The notes: generated by a model from the letters alone, not told the origin. A DNA stretch of 43,880 bases from an uncultured Prevotellaceae bacterium (GCA_902795605.1 CADBLU010000103.1:1-43880), one strand, 5' to 3'; shown: positions 1-10,000, numbered from the stretch's first letter. Program-made: numbers and translations.

Positions 1-207
1 CTGAAACTGGTCTCCTACGACCCCAAGAGCGGCAGGTGCGTGATCAACGCCTATCTTAATGGGGCGTATATTGGGCAATTTGACGGTGAGTTTCAAGAGG
101 AAGAATGCGAGACGGACGACGGCGGTTCGTATGCTTTTCAGGCTTACAATGGCATTTTCAAGAGCGTGAAAGGGGCCAAGTTGGACTTCCATTTCCATTT
201 CGACTGA
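1..207 (+). CDS. C-terminal end of an unknown protein (partial)
   Basis: An open frame enters from the left edge and stops at TGA 205-207, giving 68 residues. The tail is rich in Asp, Glu, Gly and aromatic residues and ends in alternating Phe/His (DFHFHFD). I see no recognisable domain. The next gene starts 4 bases after this stop, so the two are probably co-transcribed. The family cannot be assigned without the upstream part. Confidence 0.6.
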   Translation: MKLVSYDPKSGRCVINAYLNGAYIGQFDGEFQEEECETDDGGSYAFQAYNGIFKSVKGAKLDFHFHFD

Positions 208-211
208 GAGG

Positions 212-886
212 ATGACCAGCGATATTCGACTTGTCATCTTCGATTTTGACGGCACGCTTGGCGATACGCGGCGCATCATCGTGACCACCATGCGCGACAC
301 GCTCCGCCAACGGGGGTTACCTTTGGCTGATGAGGCGAAGTGTGCCTCTACCATCGGCTTGCCGTTGGTGGACTGTTTTCGCAAGTTACTGCCTCAGGCC
401 GGTGAGGAAGAGTTGGTGGCTTGCGCAGATACCTATCGGGAGATTTTCGAGACCCATCGTGAGCAACTCGCGCCCACGCTCTTTCCGCATGTCAAGGAAA
501 CGCTTGAGACCCTTCACCGTCGTGGCATCCTCATGACCATCGCTTCCTCGCGCACCTCGCAGTCGCTGCACAGTCTTGTGGACGCCTTGGGCATCACCCA
601 TTGTTTCTCCCTGGTGGTGGGGTGTGGCGATGTGGCACGTGCCAAACCCGATCCCGAACCGGTGCTGCACACACTCCGCAAGATGTCGGTCGCCCCCTCT
701 CATACTTTGGTGGTGGGTGATATGGATGTGGATATCTTGATGGGTGCGAGGGCCGGCTGCCACACATGTGGGGTGACCTACGGCAACGGGACGCGGCGTC
801 AGTTGGAGGATGCCGGTGCCGATTTCATTATCGACGGCATGGATGAGTTGCTGTCGTCCGATATTTTTGCTGACCCAGAAAGATGA
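212..886 (+). CDS. HAD-superfamily phosphatase, phosphoglycolate phosphatase-like
   Basis: A 224-residue cytosolic hydrolase. HAD motif I is DFDGT (residues 11-15; Asp11 nucleophile, Asp13 acid/base). Motif II is the Ser in TIASSRT, motif III the Lys in AKPDPEP, and motif IV is VVGDMDVD with the metal-binding aspartates. An alpha-helical cap lies between motifs I and II. Length and motif order match the Gph/PGMB-like (HAD-IA) branch, which removes phosphate from small phosphorylated metabolites; the true substrate cannot be read from sequence. The stop overlaps the start of the following MFS gene (ATGA at 883-886), which indicates translational coupling. Confidence 0.85.
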   Translation: MTSDIRLVIFDFDGTLGDTRRIIVTTMRDTLRQRGLPLADEAKCASTIGLPLVDCFRKLLPQAGEEELVACADTYREIFETHREQLAPTLFPHVKETLETLHRRGILMTIASSRTSQSLHSLVDALGITHCFSLVVGCGDVARAKPDPEPVLHTLRKMSVAPSHTLVVGDMDVDILMGARAGCHTCGVTYGNGTRRQLEDAGADFIIDGMDELLSSDIFADPER

Positions 887-2070
887 ACCGACAGAAGCAG
901 AAAGCCGCGCTGATGGTGCTGCTCATGGTCAGCATGGGCCATCTGTTGAATGATATGTTTCAGGCGGTCATTCCGTCCATCTACCCGATGCTTAAGGAGT
1001 CGCTGGGCTTGAGTTTCATGCAAATCGGTGCCATCACCCTCACCAACCAGGTCACCTCCTCGCTCCTTCAGCCGATGGTGGGTTATTGGTCCGATCGTCA
1101 TCCTCGGCCCTACGGACTGGCCGTAGGCATGTGCTTCACTCTGACAGGATTGCTGCTGTTGTCGGTGGCCGACCGTTTTGTCTTCGTCTTAGTGGCTGTC
1201 GCCTTCGTGGGAATAGGCTCTTCGGTGCTCCATCCCGAGTCGTCGAAGGTGGCCCGTTTGGCATCTGGCGGTGCCAAAGGCATGGCGCAGTCGGTCTTTC
1301 AGATAGGCGGCAACGTGGGGCGCGCCCTTGGTCCGGTGGCTGTGGCGCTGGTTGTCGTGCCTCACGGTCAGGGGAACGTCAGATGGTTTGCCCTTTTGGC
1401 GGTTGTGGCCATTTGGCTGCTGGCCAGGATTGGTGTGTGGTATAAGGAGCAGATAGAGAAATATGGCAGGGCATCCTCCAAGTATGACATGGAGAATGAG
1501 CGCAAGGTGTCTAGTCGCCAGACGGTGGTCGCTTTGCTGGTGCTGCTCCTGCTGATGTTCTCCAAGGATTTCTATACCGCCAACATCCAAAACTTCCTGA
1601 CTTTCTACATGATAGAGAAGTTCGGCCTGTCTATCATGGCTTCACAGTATGTGCTCTTTGCTTTCCTCGTCTCCACTGCCGTCGGGCTGCTTGTAGGAGG
1701 TGCCGTGGGCGACAGATACGGGCGCAAGTATGTCATCTGGGTGAGCATTCTCGGCTCATCACCCTTCGCCCTTCTGCTGCCCTACAGCAATCTCACATGG
1801 ACCATCGTGCTGGCCATCTTGGTGGGCATGGTGATGTCGTCGGCCATGTCGGCCATCTTGGTCTATGCCACTGAGTTGTTGCCGGGCAATGTGGGCATGA
1901 TCTCCGGCGCTTTCTTTGGTCTCTCATTTGGCCTTGGCGGCATCGGGTCGGCCTTGTTCGGTTGGTTGGCCGACCTCTACAGCATCGAGTATGTGTTTCA
2001 GTTGACTGCCTTCCTGCCCTTGTTGGGCATCGTGGCCTATTTCTTGCCCAATATCAGGGAGGATGAATAA
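883..2070 (+). CDS. MFS transporter, fosmidomycin-resistance (Fsr) type
   Basis: A 395-residue inner-membrane protein with about 12 hydrophobic helices in two halves joined by a charged cytoplasmic loop (about residues 190-215). The N-terminal half carries LNDMFQAVIPSIYP, a GYWSDRHPRP loop (MFS motif A) and SSVLHPESSKVA, the pattern typical of the Fsr exporter family. A second motif A-like loop, GDRYGRKY, begins the C-terminal half. Family members export fosmidomycin and probably other small organic anions by proton antiport; the natural substrate is unknown. It overlaps the HAD phosphatase by 4 bases, so the two form an operon. A hairpin follows the stop. Confidence 0.85.
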   Translation: MNRQKQKAALMVLLMVSMGHLLNDMFQAVIPSIYPMLKESLGLSFMQIGAITLTNQVTSSLLQPMVGYWSDRHPRPYGLAVGMCFTLTGLLLLSVADRFVFVLVAVAFVGIGSSVLHPESSKVARLASGGAKGMAQSVFQIGGNVGRALGPVAVALVVVPHGQGNVRWFALLAVVAIWLLARIGVWYKEQIEKYGRASSKYDMENERKVSSRQTVVALLVLLLLMFSKDFYTANIQNFLTFYMIEKFGLSIMASQYVLFAFLVSTAVGLLVGGAVGDRYGRKYVIWVSILGSSPFALLLPYSNLTWTIVLAILVGMVMSSAMSAILVYATELLPGNVGMISGAFFGLSFGLGGIGSALFGWLADLYSIEYVFQLTAFLPLLGIVAYFLPNIREDE

Positions 2071-2078
2071 AAACAAAT

Positions 2079-2108
2079 CCCCCACATCTTCTTGCGAGGA
2101 CGTGGGGG
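2079..2108. terminator. Bidirectional intrinsic terminator between convergent genes
   Basis: CCCCCAC (2079-2085) pairs with GTGGGGG (2102-2108); after one A-C mismatch, TCTTC continues the pairing against GAGGA around a TTGC loop. On the minus strand the stem is followed by ATTTGTTTTTATT, a good U-tract for the lipoprotein gene. On the plus strand the T-tract is weaker and more distant (about 2124). Confidence 0.7.
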
Positions 2109-2155
2109 GCAGGTCTAATATTGGTTTTTGTTTCTGGTTCTTGTAGTTCTGTCTA

Positions 2156-2599
2156 CTACTTTATGCGGTTCATTGTGATGGAGACATTATAGGTAATGGT
2201 CTTTCCATTGTCGTCTTCATCGTTGATGACGGTGGTCATCACCATTCTGTCGCGTGACCATCCTTCCTGAATGTTGAAATTCTGGGAAGTTTGCACTCCT
2301 GAAATATTGTAGCTCATCGTCAAGACCTTGCCGCGAAGGGTCCATGTGCCGGTCGCTGTCTCATTGTCACTGTATGTTGTGGAAAAGGTGCCGTCACTTT
2401 TGAATTCTATGGTGCTGTTGAAATCAATTTCGAGGTTATCAATTGGTTTCGGAGTCACCTGTCCTGTGGACTTCCATTTGCCCACGAGATTGATTGTCTC
2501 CATTATGTCTTCCACATCGTCGTCATCACATGAAGTGAATACAGTAGTTGTGCCGCACATTAGGGTGGCGGCTAACACCCACATAAAAAGCTTTTTCAT
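2156..2599 (-). CDS. Small lipocalin-like lipoprotein
   Basis: 147 residues. A signal peptide (Lys2-Lys3, hydrophobic stretch) ends in lipobox FTSC with Cys24 as the predicted lipidation site, followed by four Asp. The mature part begins with LVGKWKSTGQV and contains repeated short beta strands with Thr-rich turns (FKSDGTFSTTY, TGTWTLRGKVLTM). This is the pattern of the Bacteroidota lipocalin-like lipoprotein families (lipocalin_4/DUF5004 type), an eight-stranded barrel of unknown ligand. It stands alone on the minus strand, with a TACCTTTG -7 element upstream and a terminator hairpin behind it. The fold call rests on pattern only. Confidence 0.75.
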   Translation of the reverse strand: MKKLFMWVLAATLMCGTTTVFTSCDDDDVEDIMETINLVGKWKSTGQVTPKPIDNLEIDFNSTIEFKSDGTFSTTYSDNETATGTWTLRGKVLTMSYNISGVQTSQNFNIQEGWSRDRMVMTTVINDEDDNGKTITYNVSITMNRIK

Positions 2600-2673
2600 T
2601 TGTTTTTGTTTTGGTTATATAAAAATGCCTCTTTGCGTATGTGTCTGTTATGGCACATTTTTAAAGACGGCTG

Positions 2674-2681
2674 CAAAGGTA
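2674..2681 (-). promoter_or_regulatory. Bacteroidota -7 element for the lipocalin-like gene
   Basis: On the minus strand this reads TACCTTTG, matching TAnnTTTG. It would place transcription start about 65-70 nt before the ATG at 2599. I see no clear TTTG at the expected -33 distance, so the promoter is only half supported. Confidence 0.45.
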
Positions 2682-2902
2682 CATCTTTTTCACGAATCGC
2701 GCACTTTTTCGACAAAGATTTTATTGAATTGCCCAGAAGACTGGGCCCAATCAGAGAGGGCAAGGGCCGCCTAATGAAGAAGATACTGGCGATGTGGAGT
2801 CAGCGGTCTCACCGCCCCCCCAAAAAAACTTTCAAATACGTAATTTTAAAAACATAATAGCGATAAATTGATGTTTTCTGTCGTTGGTTTGCGGAAAAGT
2901 GT

Positions 2903-2910
2903 TAACTTTG
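2903..2910 (+). promoter_or_regulatory. -7 promoter element of the GH3-regulator operon
   Basis: TAACTTTG matches the Bacteroidota TAnnTTTG consensus and lies about 60 nt before the chosen ATG at 2971. TTG and TTTG elements occur at 2884-2891, closer than the usual 19-21 nt spacing, so the -33 element is uncertain. Confidence 0.55.
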
Positions 2911-2970
2911 CATTTGTGTTTTTTGACTTATAAAAAAACTTAAGACATCAACTTGATTGATATTTCGCAG

Positions 2971-5292
2971 ATGATGCACGGAAAATCTTTTATGACAATG
3001 GCGATGTCCGCGGTGCTCGTTTTGTTGACAGCATGCGACGGACAGAAATGGTCGGAAGAGCAGAAGGGGGATTTCATGCTTGTGACCCAGAGAGGAGGCG
3101 CTACTTTGGGATATTCCCCCCGGTCGGGAGTCAAACTGCTGAACGTCGACGGATACGCATTCAAAGACCTCAACCGCAACGATACCCTCGACGTCTACGA
3201 AGACTGGCGCCTCAGTGCGCAGGAGCGTGCCGCCAATCTGGCCTCTATGCTGTCGATAGAAGAGATAGCGGGGCTGATGCTCTACAGCAGCCACCAGTCG
3301 GTGCCCATGATTTCGAGCATGGGTTTCGGTGCTTCCATGTACAACGGCAAGTCGTTTGAGGAGAGTGGTGCCAAACCCTCCGACCTGACCGATGACCAGA
3401 AGAAATTCCTGCGAGACGACCATCTGCGCGCCGTCCTGGTGACAGGAGTGCAGAGTCCTGTGGTGGCGGCAGAATGGAACAACAACATGCAGGCCTTTGT
3501 GGAAGGCCTCGACCACGGCATACCAGCCAACACCAGTTCCGACCCCCGCCATGAAGCCAAGGCGACGACGGAGTTCAATGCCGGTGCCGGTGGTCACATC
3601 TCTCAGTGGCCCACCTCCCTCGGTCTTGCCGCCACCTTCGACCCGCAGTTGGTCTACCGCTTCGGCGAGATAGCCTCAGAGGAATACCGTGCCTTAGGCA
3701 TCGCCACCGCCTTGTCGCCGCAGGTCGACATTGCCACCGACCCGCGTTGGTTCCGTTTCAGCGGGACGTTCGGCGAAGACCCACAGTTGTCCACCGATAT
3801 GGCCCGTGCCTATTGCGACGCTTTCCAGACCACCCCTTCGGCGAAAGGGTGGGGGAATAAGAGTGTGAATGCGATGGTGAAGCACTGGTATGGCTATGGC
3901 GCACAAGAGGGCGGCCGCGACTCCCATTTCGCCTCGGGCAAGTATGCCGTCTATCCCGGCAACAACCTCGCCATGCACAAGCGCTCGTTTGTGGAGGGTG
4001 CCTTCCGGCTGCAGGGAGGCACCGAGATGGCCTCTGCCGTGATGCCCATCTACAGCATCCTGTGGGGCCAAGATCCCTCTGGTGAGAATGTAGGAGGCGG
4101 TTTCAGCCAGTGGATGATAGAGCAGCAGTTGCGCAAGGAGGCGAAGTTTGAGGGCGTGGTGTGCACCGACTGGGGAATCACCAAAGACATGAAGGTGCTC
4201 GACACCCCTATTGGCGGTAAACCGTGGGGCGTGGAACATCTGACAGAGGCCGAGCGCCACTACAAAATCCTGAAGGCCGGCGTCGACCAGTTTGGCGGCA
4301 ACAACGAGATAGGTCCCATCATCGAGGCATATCAGATGTGGAGCAAGGAATATGGCGAGGAGAGTGCGCGAGAGCGTTTCGAACTGTCCGCCCGCCGGTT
4401 GCTGCTCAACGTTTTTCGTGTGGGGCTCTTCGAGAACCCGTACCTGAATCCCGCAGAGACGGAGAAGATTGTCGGCAATCCACAGTTTATGAAAGAAGGC
4501 TACGACGCCCAGTTGAAATCGGTCGTGATGCTGAAGAACCATGGCAACAATACGCTGCCGATGAGTGGCAAGAAGAAAGTCTATGTGCCCAAGCGCCATT
4601 TCCCCGCCATACCAGGGATGTGGGGCGGCATCTCTGAAGAGAAGACCAAGGAGCCCATCGACCTCGCTTTGGTGAGGAAATACTTCGACGTGGTGGAGCA
4701 GCCGGAGCAGGCCGACTTCGCCCTCTGTCTTATCCAGGAGCCGAGCACCGGTGTGGGCTACAGCAAGGAAGACGCGATGAAGGGCGGCAATGGCTATGTG
4801 CCTGTCAGCCTGCAATATGAGGACTATACGGCCACGGAAGCCCGCGCTGTCAGCATCGCCGGCGGCGACCCGATGGAGCGTACCACCAACCGCAGTTTCA
4901 AGGGCAAGCGTGTGAAGACCTACAATCGCGACGATATGCTGTTGGTGGCCGACACCAAGGCGAAGATGGGCGACAAACCCGTGGTGGTGGTCGTGGAGAC
5001 CGGGCGTCCGGTGGTGCTGTCGGAGATAGAGCCGCATGCCGATGCTGTGCTCATCTCCTTTAACGTGCAGCACCAGGCATTGCTCGACATCATCAGCGGC
5101 AAGGCCGAGCCCTCGGCACTGCTGCCCATGCAGATGCCTGCTGACATGCAGACCGTAGAGCAGCAGCAGGAGGATATGCCCCACGACATGCGCTGCTACA
5201 CGGACAGCGACGGCCATGCCTACGACTTCGCCTTCGGTCTCAACTGGAGCGGAGTGATCAATGATGATAGGGTGAAGAAATACGCAAAATAA
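2971..5292 (+). CDS. Glycoside hydrolase family 3 lipoprotein (beta-glucosidase-like)
   Basis: 773 residues from the ATG at 2971; the frame is open upstream to a TTG at 2953, but the ATG directly precedes a good lipoprotein signal ending LLTAC (Cys22). The mature protein has the (beta/alpha)8 domain of GH3, with KHWYGYGAQ (Lys304-His305, substrate binding) and VVCTDWG carrying the expected nucleophile Asp400, then the alpha/beta sandwich C-terminal domain from about residue 510 (SVVMLKNHGNNTLPM). GH3 enzymes release terminal beta-linked sugars, usually glucose or xylose. It sits 6 bases before the sensor/regulator gene, so both are on one transcript, which ties it to the downstream SusC/SusD system. 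A GH3 beside a GH32-type enzyme is not what a plain levan or inulin locus needs. Exact specificity is unknown. Confidence 0.9.
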   Translation: MMHGKSFMTMAMSAVLVLLTACDGQKWSEEQKGDFMLVTQRGGATLGYSPRSGVKLLNVDGYAFKDLNRNDTLDVYEDWRLSAQERAANLASMLSIEEIAGLMLYSSHQSVPMISSMGFGASMYNGKSFEESGAKPSDLTDDQKKFLRDDHLRAVLVTGVQSPVVAAEWNNNMQAFVEGLDHGIPANTSSDPRHEAKATTEFNAGAGGHISQWPTSLGLAATFDPQLVYRFGEIASEEYRALGIATALSPQVDIATDPRWFRFSGTFGEDPQLSTDMARAYCDAFQTTPSAKGWGNKSVNAMVKHWYGYGAQEGGRDSHFASGKYAVYPGNNLAMHKRSFVEGAFRLQGGTEMASAVMPIYSILWGQDPSGENVGGGFSQWMIEQQLRKEAKFEGVVCTDWGITKDMKVLDTPIGGKPWGVEHLTEAERHYKILKAGVDQFGGNNEIGPIIEAYQMWSKEYGEESARERFELSARRLLLNVFRVGLFENPYLNPAETEKIVGNPQFMKEGYDAQLKSVVMLKNHGNNTLPMSGKKKVYVPKRHFPAIPGMWGGISEEKTKEPIDLALVRKYFDVVEQPEQADFALCLIQEPSTGVGYSKEDAMKGGNGYVPVSLQYEDYTATEARAVSIAGGDPMERTTNRSFKGKRVKTYNRDDMLLVADTKAKMGDKPVVVVVETGRPVVLSEIEPHADAVLISFNVQHQALLDIISGKAEPSALLPMQMPADMQTVEQQQEDMPHDMRCYTDSDGHAYDFAFGLNWSGVINDDRVKKYAK

Positions 5293-5298
5293 CCATCT

Positions 5299-6867
5299 AT
5301 GATGAAACCATTTATGAAGACGCGGACTTACATATCGATGTTTTTGTTGGCGGTCACCATGCTGGTCGCATGTTCTGAAGGCAAGAAGACATATAAAATA
5401 GGTGTGTCGCAATGTTCGGAAGGACAATGGCGCGACAAGGTGAACCGTGAGATGCTGGCCGCCCAACATCTCTATGAGACAGATGTAAAAGTGGTGATTG
5501 CCAATGCGCACGACGACACGCAGTTGCAGATACGGCAGATAGACAGCCTGTCGGAGAGTGGCATCGACCTGCTGGTGGTTGCCCCAAGCGAAGCCGTTCC
5601 CTTGAAAGAGGCCATCCGGCGGACACGGCAGAAAGGCATTCCTGTCATCTTCTTCGACCGCAAGGCAGAGACCGATGACTATACCGCATTCATCGGCGGA
5701 GACAATGTGGAGGCCGGGCAGACGATGGGTGATTACGCCGTGAGTCTGGCAAGGCAGATGACCGGGCGTCGTCCGGTTGTCCTGGAGGTGACCGCCGCGA
5801 TGAACACCTCTCCGGCCCGGGAGCGTCATCACGGTTTCGCCAAAGCCATGGAGGGGCACTCTGAACTTCAGTATATCTGTGTGGAAGGAGACTGGTCCTC
5901 GGACAAAGCCTGCGAAATTGTGGCAGAGAAATTGGCTAACGGCCCGTTCCCCGACATCGTGTTTTGCCACAACGACGGCATGGCCACCGGCGCCTACAAG
6001 GCTGTGGTGGAAGCCGACTGTGAGGGCAAAGTGAAGATTATCGGCATCGACGGTTTGCCGCAAGAAGGCCTCGAGTATGTGAGATTGGGCCATCAAGTGG
6101 GCACCTACGTCTATCCCACCCATGGCGAGGAAATCGTCTCTTTGGCAATCCGCATTCTCAACCATCAACCTTTCGAACGAGAGAACACCCTCCAAGGCAT
6201 GATGGTGACTCCTGATAACGTCGACCTGATAGCTCGCAACAGTCGTGAACTGATCAAGCAGAACGATCACATGATTACCATCCACGACAAGTTGGAGAGT
6301 TTTTACGGGATTTACAACACGCAGCATAAGGTGCTTGTGGGCAGTTTCGCCTGCATCGCCCTGTTGCTTGTCGCACTCCTTATCGCCTGGTATGCCTATC
6401 TCCAGACGCGCAAGACCATCAGGCAGCGGCAGGCGATGAATGAGGAGCAGACATTGTTTTATACCGATGCCGGCAACCGTCAGTTGCGCCAGATTCTCGT
6501 AGCCCAGCCCGACGAGGAGCAGCCACCGCTCCGCAAGCAGGACGTGCTGTTTGCCGAACAACTCAATCAAGCCATCCGCGAGAATATGTCGAATCCCAAC
6601 CTGAAGATGGACGACTTGGGTGAGACAGTCGGCTTGGGACGTGTGCAGTTGTACCGCAAGGTGAAAGCCCTGACTGGGCAGACGCCTGTGGAGCTGCTTC
6701 GTGAGATGCGGCTGCAGCGCGCCTATGTGCTGCTGACCTCGACGACCAAGACCGTGTCGGAAATCGCTTTTGAGGTCGGTTTCAACACTCCTGGCTATTT
6801 CTCGAAGTGCTTCAAGGAGCAATATGGCAAGCTTCCCATGGATTTACGCTCTGAAACAACCGATTAA
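5299..6867 (+). CDS. One-piece sensor/regulator: periplasmic sugar-binding domain, TM helix, AraC-type HTH
   Basis: 522 residues (start could also be ATG 5302 or 5314). Order: N-terminal hydrophobic segment with lipobox-like LVAC (Cys25); a type I periplasmic binding protein domain (about 30-325) resembling ribose/fructose binders (KIGVSQCSEGQWR, IPVIFFDRKAE, DIVFCHNDGMATGA, IIGIDGLPQEG); one transmembrane helix (about 345-366); a short cytoplasmic linker; and an AraC-family HTH (about 430-520) with LGRVQLYRKVKALTG and VSEIAFEVGFNTPGYFSKCFKEQYG. Bacteroidota hybrid two-component sensors such as B. thetaiotaomicron BT1754 use the same binding domain and HTH but with kinase and receiver modules between; those are absent here. 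Inference: it binds a sugar in the periplasm and activates the neighbouring SusC/SusD genes directly from the membrane. Whether Cys25 is processed is unclear. Confidence 0.85.
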   Translation: MMKPFMKTRTYISMFLLAVTMLVACSEGKKTYKIGVSQCSEGQWRDKVNREMLAAQHLYETDVKVVIANAHDDTQLQIRQIDSLSESGIDLLVVAPSEAVPLKEAIRRTRQKGIPVIFFDRKAETDDYTAFIGGDNVEAGQTMGDYAVSLARQMTGRRPVVLEVTAAMNTSPARERHHGFAKAMEGHSELQYICVEGDWSSDKACEIVAEKLANGPFPDIVFCHNDGMATGAYKAVVEADCEGKVKIIGIDGLPQEGLEYVRLGHQVGTYVYPTHGEEIVSLAIRILNHQPFERENTLQGMMVTPDNVDLIARNSRELIKQNDHMITIHDKLESFYGIYNTQHKVLVGSFACIALLLVALLIAWYAYLQTRKTIRQRQAMNEEQTLFYTDAGNRQLRQILVAQPDEEQPPLRKQDVLFAEQLNQAIRENMSNPNLKMDDLGETVGLGRVQLYRKVKALTGQTPVELLREMRLQRAYVLLTSTTKTVSEIAFEVGFNTPGYFSKCFKEQYGKLPMDLRSETTD

Positions 6868-6882
6868 ACGAAACAGACTTTA

Positions 6883-6966
6883 TAGTTTACAATTGTTGCA
6901 TGTATCATTTTTGTTAGTTACAGAACGATAATTGATAGAACACTCTTTGCGTGGTTAGTATCTTTG
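6883..6966 (+). promoter_or_regulatory. Promoter and possible regulator site upstream of susC-like gene
   Basis: TATCTTTG at 6959-6966 fits the -7 consensus, about 45 nt before the SusC ATG; no TTTG lies at the ideal -33 distance, as expected for an activator-dependent promoter. Two similar words, TAGTTTACA (6883-6891) and TAGTTACA (6915-6922), lie 32 bases apart on the same face of the helix and are candidate direct-repeat sites for the AraC-type regulator encoded just upstream. The -7 element is seen directly; the operator is speculative. Confidence 0.4.
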
Positions 6967-7009
6967 CGACATGTTATCAAATAAAGTACTAACCAAAACG
7001 TAAGAGTAA

Positions 7010-10000
7010 ATGAAAGAACTGAAAAGATTCCTGCTGAGCATCATGCTCATTGTTGCGGGTACTTTATTGTACGCGCAAACGGGACCGACGTTCGACGGCG
7101 AAAACCTGATTGAGGGCACTGTGACCGACGCCTTCGGCCCAGTCATCGGTGCCACCGTGATGGAGAAAGGCACGTCAAACGGTACCGTCACCGACTTTGA
7201 TGGTAACTTCAAGCTGAACGTTCAACCGGGCAAGACACTTGTGTTTAGCTACATCGGCCTGCTGAGCGTAGAGTTGCCGGCAGCCCAAGGCATGCAGGTG
7301 GAGTTGAAAGAAGACAGCAAGCAGTTGCAGGAAGTGGTGGTGACCGGTTATACCACTCAGCGCAAGGCCGACCTGACCGGCGCTGTCTCGACGGTGAATG
7401 TCGACGAGTTGGCCAAGCAGAACGAGAACAACCCTGTCAAGGCGTTGCAAGGTCGTGTCCCCGGCATGAACATTTCCGCCGACGGTTCGCCGTCTGGCTC
7501 TGCCACCGTCCGCATCCGTGGTATTGGCACTCTGAACAACAACGACCCTCTTTACATCATCGACGGTGTGCCGACGAAAGCCGGTATGCATGAGCTCAAC
7601 GGCAACGACATTGAGAGCATACAAGTGCTCAAAGACGCTGCTTCGGCCAGTATATATGGTTCGCGTGCCGCCAATGGTGTCATCATCATCACCACCAAGC
7701 GCGGAAAGGACGGTAAGGTGAAGATCGACTTCGACGCCAGCGTTGCCATGCAGACCTATGCCCACAAGATGGAAGTGCTGAATGCCAAAGAGTTTGGCCA
7801 GGTGATGTGGCAGGGCTATGTCAACGACGGTTTGGACCCTAACAGTAATGGTCTGGGCTATACCTACGACTGGACCTACAATGCCCAAGGTCATCCTGTG
7901 CTCAACAACATCACGATGAACAAATACCTTGATATGGCAGCCACTACTCCTGCCGCAGACACCGACTGGTTTGACCAGACCACCCGCTCTGGACTGATAC
8001 AGCAGTATAACGCATCGTTGAGTAACGGTTCAGAGAAAGGATCATCGTTCTTCTCCCTGGGTTACTACAAGAACAAAGGTATTATCAAGCAGTCGGACTT
8101 TGAGCGTATCTCCGCCCGTATGAACGCAGAATACAAACTGGTGAAGGTAGGCGACCGCAACATCGTGACCGTGGGTGAGCATTTCACCCTCAACCGCACT
8201 AACGAGGTGCAGGCTCCCGGCGGGTTCCTGGAGAATGTACTGCAGTTCAACCCCTCTTTGCCGATACGTACAATCAACGGCGACTATGCGGGTCCGGTGG
8301 GAGGCTACCCCGACCGTGAGAACCCTGTGGCCCGCCTTGACCGCAACAGTGACAACCGTTATGTCTACTGGCGCACTTTCGGCGATGCCTATATCAACAT
8401 CAATCCTTTCAAGAACTTCAATATCAAGTCCACCTTCGGACTCGATTACGCTCAGAAAGAGCAGCGCATTTTCACCTATCCTGTCACTGAGGGCACCGTG
8501 GCCAACTCCATCAATGCCGTGGAGGCCAAGCAGGAGCATTGGACCAAGTGGATGTGGAACGCCATTGCCACCTACAACCTGGAGATTGGCAAGCACCGTG
8601 CCGACGCCATGGTGGGTGTGGAGTTGAACCGTGAAGACGACAAATGGTTCAGCGGCAAGCAGTATGACTTTGTGGTGCTCAACCCGGACTATATGTGGCC
8701 CGACGCAGGTGTGGGAGAGTCGGAGGCTTACGGCTCAGGCGAAGGCTATACGCTGACCTCCTTCTTCGGCAAAGCCAACTATACCTACAACGACCGCTAT
8801 CTGGCTAGCATCACCCTTCGTCATGACGGCAGTAGCCGCTTTGGCCGCAACAGCCGTTACGGCACCTTCCCTTCAGTGAGTGCCGGTTGGCGCATCAGCG
8901 AGGAGCCTTTCATGCAGAATGTGAACTGGCTCGACAACCTGAAGCTCCGCGCTTCATGGGGACAGACAGGTAACCAGGAGATTTCCAACCTGGCACGCTA
9001 CACCCTCTATGTGAGCAACTACGGTGAGGCGCAGTTTGGAGGCCAGAGCTACGGCACGAGCTATGACATCGCCGGTACCAATGGCGGGCAGACGCTGCCC
9101 AGTGGTTTCAAGCGCAATCAGCTTGGCAATGACGACCTGAAGTGGGAGACGACCACACAGACCAACTTCGGTTTCGACTTCGGTCTTTTCCACAACAGTC
9201 TGTACGGCTCTCTCGAATGGTACTTCAAGAAGACCAAAGACATTCTGGTCTACATGCCTGGTGTCGGTGTAATGGGTGAAGGAGCCAGCCAATGGATCAA
9301 TGCCGGTGAGATGGAAAACCGAGGCATTGAGTTCAATGTGGGCTATCGCGGCAAACTGGGAGCTTTCCAATATGATATCGCCGGCAATATCGGCACTTAC
9401 CGCAATGAGGTGACCAAGATTCCTGAGACCATCGCAGCCAAGGGCACCTTCGGTGGCAATGGCGTAGAGAGTGTGGTCGGGCATCCCTTGGGAGCACAGG
9501 TGGGCTACGTCTTCGATGGCATCTTCAAGAGTCAGGAAGAGATCGACAACCACGCCTCGCAGAATGGTGCCGGACTGGGACGTATCCGTTGGAAAGACCT
9601 TGACGGCAACGGCATTATCAACGAGAAAGACCAGAAGTGGATCTACTCTCCAGTGCCCGATTTCACATGGGGTCTGAATGTCTATGTCCAGTACAAGAAC
9701 TTCGACTTCACCATGTTCTGGCAGGGCGTGCAGGGCGTGGATGTCATCAGCGACTTGAAGAAAGAGACCGACCTGTGGAGCGGTCTGAACATCTCCAACC
9801 TCAATAAGGGACGCAGGCTGCTGGACGCATGGAGTCCCACCAACATGGGCAGCAACATCCCTGCCATCAGCACGATGGACAATAATAATGAGAAGCGCGT
9901 GAGCAGTTTCTTCGTCGAAGACGGCTCTTATGCCAAACTGCGCACCATACAGTTGGGTTTCAACTTCCCGACCAGCATCACCGAGAAACTCTACATGCAG

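Larger units (their letters stand above)
2600..2970. other. Intergenic region between divergent genes
   Basis: 371 bases without a convincing gene. It holds the -7 elements for both flanking genes (2674-2681 on minus, 2903-2910 on plus). A C-run followed by an A-run (about 2814-2827) and AT-rich sequence lie between. The short open frames here look like chance: no recognisable motif and no fitting promoter. Confidence 0.6.

Noticed and set aside
2600..2857. Small plus-strand open frame in the intergenic region before GH3
   Set aside because: It crosses the leader of the lipocalin-like gene, has no recognisable product, and no promoter or translation signal supports it.
5299..5373. Sensor/regulator as a true outer-membrane lipoprotein
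   Set aside because: The lipobox-like LVAC is present, but a membrane helix and a cytoplasmic DNA-binding domain require the protein to stay in the inner membrane; processing is left open.
3694..6822. Very long open frame (1042 codons) on the minus strand across the GH3 and regulator genes
   Set aside because: It is antisense to two clearly recognisable genes, has no recognisable domain, is rich in His, Leu and Gln as expected for the complement of GC-biased codons, and has no promoter fitting it.
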